11,981 nt of DNA from Mageeibacillus sp. UBA5770 (GTDB lineage: Bacteria; Bacillota_A; Clostridia; Saccharofermentanales; Saccharofermentanaceae), in NCBI GenBank assembly GCA_002418705.1, contig DIEQ01000039.1, positions 1 through 11,981 of the forward strand, in the 5' to 3' direction. Numbering within the stretch: the first letter of the stretch is position 1; every line of letters begins with the position of its first letter. Of the stretch, positions 7,628-11,981 are shown piece after piece. Made by a program: the position numbers and the translations under genes. The notes beneath the pieces are model-generated. The model saw only the letters and a list, made by a program, of their open reading frames with translations. It had not been told where the DNA came from and did not search any database.

Positions 7628-8335
7628 CTATTTTACCAGAGTTCCGATTCTTTCGCCGTTAACAATTCTAACAATATTCTCGGGATCATGCATGGAAAAG
7701 ACCAGGATTGTTGTCTTATTATCTCTGCACAGTGCCGCTGCTGTAGCGTCCATGACCTTCAGGTCAAGGCGCAGGACCTCGTCATGGGTTATTCTGTCGA
7801 AAAGCTTGGCGTCCGGATATTTGTTGGGATCCTTGTCATAAATGCCGTCAACCATTGTCGCCTTACAGAAAACGTCAGCCTCAATCTCAGCTGCTCGAAG
7901 TGCTGCTGCTGTATCGGTAGAAAAAAACGGATTGCCTGTACCGCATGCAAAAATTACAATACGTCCTTTTTCCAGATGGCGTATCGCACGTTTACGGATA
8001 TAGGGCTCAGCCATCTGACGAATATCAACTGCTGAGAGAACTCTCGTAACAGCGCCGGACTGCTCTAATGCGTCAGCCAGAGCAAGTGCATTCATCATTG
8101 TTGCCAGCATTCCCATATGGTCACCGGTTACACGGTCCATGCTCTCGCTTGTCCGACCGCGCCAGAAGTTGCCTCCGCCTACAACTACAGCAACTTCTAC
8201 ACCCATATCAGCTACTTTTTTAATTGTGGCGCTGATTGTATGAATCACTGTATCGTCTATTCCGATCTTCCGCTCGCCGGCCAATGCCTCGCCGCTGATT
8301 TTCAGAAGGATTCGTTTGTACACGGGTCCACTCAT
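7628..8335 (-). CDS. pyrH: UMP kinase
   Basis: PyrH is the bacterial hexameric UMP kinase (amino acid kinase fold), making UDP from UMP and ATP for RNA, DNA and cell-wall sugar nucleotides. The 235 residues are of normal length. KISGEAL with K12 lies at 12-18, the phosphate-binding GGGNFWRG at 53-60, GDHMGMLAT with D72 at 71-79, the UMP/ATP-site [11 protein letters not shown] at 132-142, and DGIYDKDP at 163-170. The start has GGAGG seven bases before it. An intrinsic terminator lies upstream after tsf, and a promoter-like sequence and a 12-base palindrome lie between that terminator and the gene. This suggests pyrH is transcribed, at least partly, separately from rpsB-tsf. Confidence 0.98.
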   Translation of the reverse strand: MSGPVYKRILLKISGEALAGERKIGIDDTVIHTISATIKKVADMGVEVAVVVGGGNFWRGRTSESMDRVTGDHMGMLATMMNALALADALEQSGAVTRVLSAVDIRQMAEPYIRKRAIRHLEKGRIVIFACGTGNPFFSTDTAAALRAAEIEADVFCKATMVDGIYDKDPNKYPDAKLFDRITHDEVLRLDLKVMDATAAALCRDNKTTILVFSMHDPENIVRIVNGERIGTLVK

Positions 8336-8355
8336 CTTTCTACCTCCGTTGTTTC

Positions 8356-8367
8356 GGTGAATTCACC
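8356..8367. promoter_or_regulatory. 12-base palindrome upstream of pyrH (possible operator)
   Basis: GGTGAATTCACC is a perfect 12-base palindrome 20 bases before the pyrH start. It would cover the predicted transcription start if the candidate promoter at 8369-8396 is right. A dimeric repressor site or a short 5' hairpin are both possible. I do not recognise a known regulator's consensus. Confidence 0.4.
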
Positions 8368-8368
8368 T

Positions 8369-8396
8369 TCTATATATATTATCCTGTCTATGTCCT
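8369..8396 (-). promoter_or_regulatory. candidate pyrH promoter
   Basis: On the minus strand, AGGACA (4/6 to the -35 consensus) at 8391-8396 is followed after 16 bases by TATAGA (4/6 to the -10 consensus) at 8369-8374, within an AT-rich run. The case rests mainly on location: just after the tsf terminator and before pyrH. Each box alone is weak. Confidence 0.4.
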
Positions 8397-8431
8397 AAAA
8401 AAAAGCCGCCACGAAAAAATTCATGGCAGCT
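8397..8431 (-). terminator. intrinsic terminator after tsf
   Basis: On the minus strand, AGCTGCCATGAA pairs over 12 bases (two G-U) with TTCGTGGCGGCT around a TTTT loop and is followed by a run of T. It lies 26 bases after the tsf stop and probably ends the rpsB-tsf transcript. Confidence 0.92.
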
Positions 8432-8457
8432 TCTTTATTTATCATGCAATTGCCATA

Positions 8458-9108
8458 TCAGTGAATCTGCTTCATGACTTCGTCAGCAAAATTCTCTTCC
8501 TTCTTTGCAATGCCTTCACCCATCTCATAACGGGTAAAGCGGCGAATGGCAACTTTCTCGCCGATCATTGCTGTCATTTCCTTCTGGAGAACTTCGATTG
8601 TCTTGGAATCATCCTTAACATATTCCTGCTCGAGCAGGCAGTTCTCTTTGAAGAATTTAGCGATAGATCCTTCTACGATACGGTCCAGAATCTTCTCCGG
8701 TTTGCCTTCATTTAAGGCCTTGTTGCGGATGATTTCTGTCTCTTTATCGATCTCAATCTGAGGAACGTCTTCACGTGCAACCCAGCGCGGATTTGTCGCA
8801 GCAATCTGCATGGCTACATCACGGACAAATGTCCTGAACTGCTCATTCTTAGCAGCGAAATCCGTCTCAATATTAACTTCAAGAAGGACGCCGATACGGC
8901 CGCCTGCATGAATATAAGCATCAACAATTCCTTCTGAAGCGATACGTCCTGCTTTTTTGGCAGCAGACGCAATACCCTTCTCACGAAGCCATGCTACAGC
9001 TTCTTCAACGTTTCCATCCTTTTCCTGGAGGGCTCTTTTGCAATCCATGATTCCGGATCCTGTCATTTCGCGAAGTACCTTAACCTGTGCTGCTGTAATT
9101 TCTGCCAT
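8458..9108 (-). CDS. tsf: translation elongation factor Ts
   Basis: EF-Ts exchanges GDP for GTP on EF-Tu. The N-terminal UBA-like domain (about 1-50) contains the conserved [16 protein letters not shown] (12-27). The EF-Tu-contacting TDF is at 82-84 within [11 protein letters not shown]. At 216 residues this is the short form of EF-Ts. E. coli and Bacillus have about 280-295, so one core subdomain or the coiled-coil insertion is reduced, as in Thermus and some anaerobic Bacillota lineages. The protein looks complete, with a conserved N-terminus and a normal stop. AGGAGG lies six bases before the ATG. It pairs with rpsB (58-base gap, no terminator) and is followed by a strong terminator. Confidence 0.97.
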   Translation of the reverse strand: MAEITAAQVKVLREMTGSGIMDCKRALQEKDGNVEEAVAWLREKGIASAAKKAGRIASEGIVDAYIHAGGRIGVLLEVNIETDFAAKNEQFRTFVRDVAMQIAATNPRWVAREDVPQIEIDKETEIIRNKALNEGKPEKILDRIVEGSIAKFFKENCLLEQEYVKDDSKTIEVLQKEMTAMIGEKVAIRRFTRYEMGEGIAKKEENFADEVMKQIH

Positions 9109-9125
9109 ATATATCCTCCTGTATT

Positions 9126-9144
9126 CCTGTTTATCAAAAACAGG
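9126..9144 (-). other. small hairpin between rpsB and tsf
   Basis: CCTGTTT and AAACAGG pair over seven bases with a five-base loop, ending five bases before the tsf ribosome binding site. There is no U run, so it is not a terminator. It may tune tsf translation or mRNA stability. Confidence 0.4.
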
Positions 9145-9166
9145 TCATAATTATTAATTTGGTGCC

Positions 9167-9937
9167 TTAAGCTTCAACTGTCTCCAAAACTTCTGCAGCA
9201 ACTTCAGGCTTCTCAGCGGACTCAGCGTTTACAGCTGCAGGTACGTCGAGCTGCTCGCCCTGACGTGCTTCGATAACGGCATCAGCCATACGTCCGGCAA
9301 TCAGCTTAACTGCACGGATAGCGTCATCGTTGCCCGGGATAACGTAATCAACTTCTTCAGGATCACAGTTTGTATCAACAATAGCAACGAGCGGAATGCC
9401 AAGTCTTCTGGCTTCAGCAACGGCAAGGTGTTCTTTTCTTGTGTCAACAACAAAAATTGCCTGGGGAAGACGGGCCATTGTCTGAATACCGCCAAGGTTC
9501 TTCTCAAGCTTCTCAAGTTCAAGCTTAAGCTTAGCAACTTCCTTTTTGGGACGCAGTTCGAAAGAACCGTCTGCGGCCATCTTCTGAAGTTCGTTCATAC
9601 GTGCAATTCTCTTCTTGATTGTTGTGAAGTTGGTAAGAGTTCCACCAAGCCAGCGGTTATTGATGAAATACATTCCGCAGCGTACGGCTTCTTCAGCAAT
9701 AGAGTCTTGAGCCTGCTTCTTAGTTCCGACAAAAAGAACTGTACCGCCGTCCATTGCAATCTGACGTACAAACATATATGCTTCGTCAGCTTTACGGACT
9801 GTCTTCTGGAGATCAATGATATGAATACCATTGCGCTCTGTGTAGATGTACTCAGACATCTTCGGGTTCCATCTGCGGGTCTGGTGGCCAAAATGCACAC
9901 CTGCTTCGAGTAGCTGTTTCATTGAAATAACTGGCAT
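9167..9937 (-). CDS. rpsB: 30S ribosomal protein S2
   Basis: S2 is a late-binding protein of the 30S subunit and helps dock S1-type proteins near the mRNA exit. Family motifs are at the N-terminus ([15 protein letters not shown], 13-27), [11 protein letters not shown] (94-104), [20 protein letters not shown] (163-182) and the C-terminal [24 protein letters not shown] (187-210). The last 30 residues are an Ala/Glu-rich acidic tail. The frame is open 18 codons further upstream, but the ATG at 9937 gives the family N-terminus [10 protein letters not shown] and has AGGAGG eight bases before it, so I use it (256 aa). It is the first gene of the cluster, with a clear promoter and a structured leader. 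In other bacteria S2 represses its own operon through the leader; that is only an inference here. Confidence 0.98.
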   Translation of the reverse strand: MPVISMKQLLEAGVHFGHQTRRWNPKMSEYIYTERNGIHIIDLQKTVRKADEAYMFVRQIAMDGGTVLFVGTKKQAQDSIAEEAVRCGMYFINNRWLGGTLTNFTTIKKRIARMNELQKMAADGSFELRPKKEVAKLKLELEKLEKNLGGIQTMARLPQAIFVVDTRKEHLAVAEARRLGIPLVAIVDTNCDPEEVDYVIPGNDDAIRAVKLIAGRMADAVIEARQGEQLDVPAAVNAESAEKPEVAAEVLETVEA

Positions 9938-9959
9938 AAAATTTCCTCCTGTTTTCTTC

Positions 9960-10006
9960 CATGGGGTGCACACCTTGCTTTCAAGGCACACGAGAAATCC
10001 CCCATG
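9960..10006 (-). promoter_or_regulatory. rpsB mRNA leader hairpin (possible S2 autoregulation site)
   Basis: In the predicted 5' UTR, CATGGGG pairs with CCCCATG over seven bases, closing a bulged arm with a second helix (CCTTG/CAAGG, loop AAAG). The structure ends 11 bases before the rpsB AGGAGG. Position and shape fit a translational control element, but no known Rfam consensus was recognised by eye. Confidence 0.55.
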
Positions 10007-10025
10007 TGTTTAATTAACCTCTAGA

Positions 10026-10054
10026 ATACTACCATGCCGAACAAAAAATGGCAA
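10026..10054 (-). promoter_or_regulatory. rpsB-tsf promoter
   Basis: On the minus strand, TTGCCA (5/6 to the -35 consensus) at 10049-10054, a 17-base spacer and TAGTAT (4/6) at 10026-10031 preceded by TGG (extended -10) form a good vegetative sigma-factor promoter. Transcription would start near 10019, giving a leader of about 82 bases. Confidence 0.75.
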
Positions 10055-10117
10055 GAAGTCTTTTCACTCCAATTGATATTTGCTCAACTCCTGCCACACC
10101 AGACGTGCTAGAATGTC

Positions 10118-10123
10118 TATAAT
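10118..10123 (+). promoter_or_regulatory. -10 box of the dipeptidase promoter
   Basis: TATAAT is a perfect -10 consensus 30 bases before the dipeptidase ATG. No convincing -35 hexamer lies at 16-18 bases. An alternative extended -10, TGCTAGAAT, lies just upstream at 10106-10114. The leader would be short, with GGAGG at 10143-10147. Confidence 0.5.
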
Positions 10124-10153
10124 ACATCCAAAATACCAATCTGGAGGATAAAA

Positions 10154-11509
10154 ATGGCTGACATCATTAATAATACACTTACGTCAGACGAAAAGGAAAC
10201 AATGCTCAAGATTCTTTCCTCGCTGATTGCCATCCCAAGCGTAAAAGGCGAACCAACAAGTGAAGCACCCTACGGAAAAGAAACACTGGCAGCTCTTCAG
10301 TATATGCTCAGCCTTGGCCTCGAGAATGGCTTCTCTGTCAAAAACCTCGATGGCCGCGCAGGGTACATCGAATGGGGAAACGGCAATAAAATGCTCGGTC
10401 TCCTCTGTCACCTCGATGTAGTTCCGGCAGGCGAAGGCTGGCAAAGCGACCCTTTTACTCTTCGAAGAGAAAATGGCTGGCTAATCGGCAGAGGAATTAA
10501 TGATGACAAAGGTCCTGCCGTTACCCTACTTTTCGCTATGATTCGTCTAAAGAAGGCAGGCTTTAAGCCAAAGTGCAGAATCCGTCTGATTCTGGGGCTT
10601 GATGAAGAATGCGGATCATCCTGTATGGAGCACTATAAAACCGTTGAAGAGCTCCCGACTTGCGGATTTACGCCTGACGCAGATTTCCCGGCTATTTTCG
10701 CCGAAAAAGGAATTCTCCAACTCCGCCTCACCGCCCCCGTCTCTACGCACATTCGCGCATATGCCGGTGAACGGCCCAATATGGTTCCGGCACGATGCCT
10801 TATTATTTCTAATGACACCGGTATTGAAGTCGAAGGACTCGGCATTCCGGCACATGCTTCCAAACCGCAGCTGGGCATAAACGCCATATATGAAGCATTA
10901 CTGAAAACAGATGATGCCCTTATTGCTGCAGAGCCTCTTCTTGCCTTTTTTATGAAGTACATTCGTAATGATACAGCCGGGCAGCTGATTTTTACAGATG
11001 TTCCCGAGGATGTATCAGGCGCCCTGACATTAAATGCCGGAGTGCTGTCCATGGATGCAAAACACTCCGAACTCATAATTGATATTCGTTATCCCGTTCT
11101 TTCAAACCCTGATTCGCTTATGTCGAACATAAAGGAGAAAGCATCCGAATTCGACTTGCAGGTTGAACTCAGCAGTCACCAGAAACCCCTGTTTAAAGAT
11201 CCGAACGAGCCGCTTATTCAGACTCTCCTGCGTGTTTATGAAAAATATGTCAGTCTGGCACCAATCGGGGATGATATACCCCTGGTTATCCGGAAATCAG
11301 TATTCGCAAAACCAGCGACCCCTATAGCAATCGGCGGCGGAACATACGCCAGAAGTATGCCCGGACTTATAGCCTTCGGTCCTGCCTTCCCCTGGGAAAA
11401 AGATCAGGCGCATCAAATCGATGAAAGTATGAATGAAGAAGCCGTGTACCTGTTGGTTCAGCTATATCAGGATGCAATTATTGAACTAAGTAAAACAATG
11501 CAGGCATAA
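10154..11509 (+). CDS. M20 family dipeptidase, PepV-like
   Basis: This is a two-zinc aminopeptidase-type hydrolase of the PepV/Sapep group, which splits dipeptides in the cytoplasm. The metal and catalytic motifs are all present: H86 and D88 in LCHLDVVPAGEGW, D117/D118 in GRGINDDKGP (112-121), the general base and metal ligand at E151/E152 in DEECGS, D175 in TPDADFP, H234 in the lid domain (PAHASKP), GGGTYAR at 394-400 and the final H420 in HQIDE. At 451 residues it is close to PepV (about 470). Before GGGTYAR, residues about 366-388 seem to carry some 15 more residues than I recall for the family. GGAGG lies six bases before the ATG. It is a single-gene unit, divergent from rpsB and closed by a terminator directly after its stop. 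The exact substrate is not known from sequence. Confidence 0.93.
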   Translation: MADIINNTLTSDEKETMLKILSSLIAIPSVKGEPTSEAPYGKETLAALQYMLSLGLENGFSVKNLDGRAGYIEWGNGNKMLGLLCHLDVVPAGEGWQSDPFTLRRENGWLIGRGINDDKGPAVTLLFAMIRLKKAGFKPKCRIRLILGLDEECGSSCMEHYKTVEELPTCGFTPDADFPAIFAEKGILQLRLTAPVSTHIRAYAGERPNMVPARCLIISNDTGIEVEGLGIPAHASKPQLGINAIYEALLKTDDALIAAEPLLAFFMKYIRNDTAGQLIFTDVPEDVSGALTLNAGVLSMDAKHSELIIDIRYPVLSNPDSLMSNIKEKASEFDLQVELSSHQKPLFKDPNEPLIQTLLRVYEKYVSLAPIGDDIPLVIRKSVFAKPATPIAIGGGTYARSMPGLIAFGPAFPWEKDQAHQIDESMNEEAVYLLVQLYQDAIIELSKTMQA

Positions 11510-11560
11510 AAAAGGGGCTGTTGCATTTTTCAATCACTTTTGCAGCAGCCCCTATTTTGT
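11508..11560. terminator. bidirectional intrinsic terminator between convergent genes
   Basis: A 13-base stem (11513-11525 with 11541-11553, one G-U) has a 15-base loop. On the plus strand it is followed by ATTTTGTCTCTT, and on the minus strand by a run of six T, so it can end both the dipeptidase and the NlpC/P60 transcripts. The minus-strand tail overlaps the dipeptidase stop codon. Confidence 0.88.
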
Positions 11561-11571
11561 CTCTTAATCAC

Positions 11572-11981
11572 TTACAGGAATCTTCTGATTGTAGTTACGC
11601 TTGATGTTGACAAGGTACCCTGTACAACTTTTCCATTGCTGCTGGATGCATGCATAATCGCACCGCCTCCAATATATATGGAAACATGATCGACAACTCC
11701 GTTGCCTGTGTAATCATAGCAGACTATATCGCCAATCTGAATGTCAGCAGCATTGACTGAAGAACCTAATCCGGCGATCGAATTAGACTGATGAGGAAGA
11801 CCGATTCCATAATAATTGCTGAATACATAAGATACATAACCGGAACAGTCAAAGCCACTTGTAGATCCGCCTGTGAATACATACGGTACACCGGCGAAGG
11901 ACTGACAATAAGTAACGAAATCAGATGAACCGGGATTAGCGGGTGTTATCGGAGCGGCAGGAGCCGAAGGTGATGACGGGG
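11572..11981 (-). CDS. NlpC/P60 (C40) cell-wall peptidase, C-terminal part (partial)
   Basis: The last 135 residues of a protein that runs off the right edge. They form a complete NlpC/P60 catalytic domain, which cuts peptide bonds of peptidoglycan stems, usually D-Glu to the diamino acid. Counting from the window edge, the nucleophile C45 lies in FDCSGYV, the base H98 in DHVSIYIGGG and the third triad residue H110 in IMHAS. The domain begins at about 20 with DFVTYCQSFAGVPYVFTGG, and its start is preceded by a Pro/Ala/Ser-rich linker, typical of secreted hydrolases whose N-terminus carries a signal peptide and a binding domain such as SH3 or LysM. Those parts are outside the window. Two extra cysteines (C25, C87) are present. 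The protein ends RRFL and the gene faces the dipeptidase gene. Confidence 0.93.
   Translation of the reverse strand, partial: PSSPSAPAAPITPANPGSSDFVTYCQSFAGVPYVFTGGSTSGFDCSGYVSYVFSNYYGIGLPHQSNSIAGLGSSVNAADIQIGDIVCYDYTGNGVVDHVSIYIGGGAIMHASSSNGKVVQGTLSTSSVTTIRRFL

Noticed and set aside
7490..8035. Plus-strand open frame of 181 codons opposite frr and pyrH
   Set aside because: It spans two conserved minus-strand genes and their gap, has no family-like motif and is best explained as a shadow.
9428..9913. Plus-strand open frame of 161 codons opposite rpsB
   Set aside because: It lies fully inside the conserved S2 gene on the other strand and shows no domain or ribosome binding site.
9938..9991. 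An 18-residue N-terminal extension of S2
   Set aside because: The frame is open, but the extension covers the leader hairpin and ribosome binding site, and the internal ATG gives the conserved S2 N-terminus.

Overview
The window is a chromosomal stretch of a bacterium of the phylum Bacillota. The evidence is a PolC-type replicative DNA polymerase, strong AGGAGG-type ribosome binding sites before nearly every gene, the gene order rpsB-tsf-pyrH-frr-uppS-cdsA-dxr-rseP-ispG-polC, and a PepV-like M20 dipeptidase. The short EF-Ts (216 aa) and an RseP with two PDZ-like repeats point away from Bacilli. An anaerobic Clostridia or Negativicutes lineage is my best guess. The genus cannot be read from the sequence, and no sign of horizontal transfer is visible.

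Layout: positions 1-9937 on the minus strand hold one dense housekeeping cluster, transcribed from right to left: rpsB, tsf, pyrH, frr, uppS, cdsA, dxr, rseP, ispG and the first 516 codons of polC, which runs off the left edge. Positions 9938-10153 are a divergent control region with an rpsB promoter and leader hairpin on one side and a promoter for the plus-strand dipeptidase gene (10154-11509) on the other. A bidirectional terminator (about 11508-11560) separates the dipeptidase gene from a convergent minus-strand NlpC/P60 cell-wall hydrolase gene that runs off the right edge.

The cluster joins translation (S2, EF-Ts, ribosome recycling factor), UMP phosphorylation, undecaprenyl diphosphate and CDP-diacylglycerol synthesis for the envelope, two steps of the MEP isoprenoid pathway (Dxr and IspG, which supply the precursors used by UppS), an intramembrane protease and the replicative polymerase. 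Intrinsic terminators after tsf and after frr divide it into three likely segments: rpsB-tsf, pyrH-frr, and uppS-cdsA-dxr-rseP-ispG-polC. In the last segment the genes from cdsA on are very tightly packed; in two cases the Shine-Dalgarno sequence of one gene overlaps the stop or final codons of the previous one, which suggests translational coupling.

I see no mobile element, CRISPR array, tRNA or rRNA and no evident new multigene system. The points of interest are regulatory: the two internal terminators, palindromes before pyrH and cdsA, the rpsB leader, and the doubtful cdsA start. A few protein-level oddities are also noted (PolC linker, RseP LDGN motif and tandem PDZ repeats, dipeptidase insertion).
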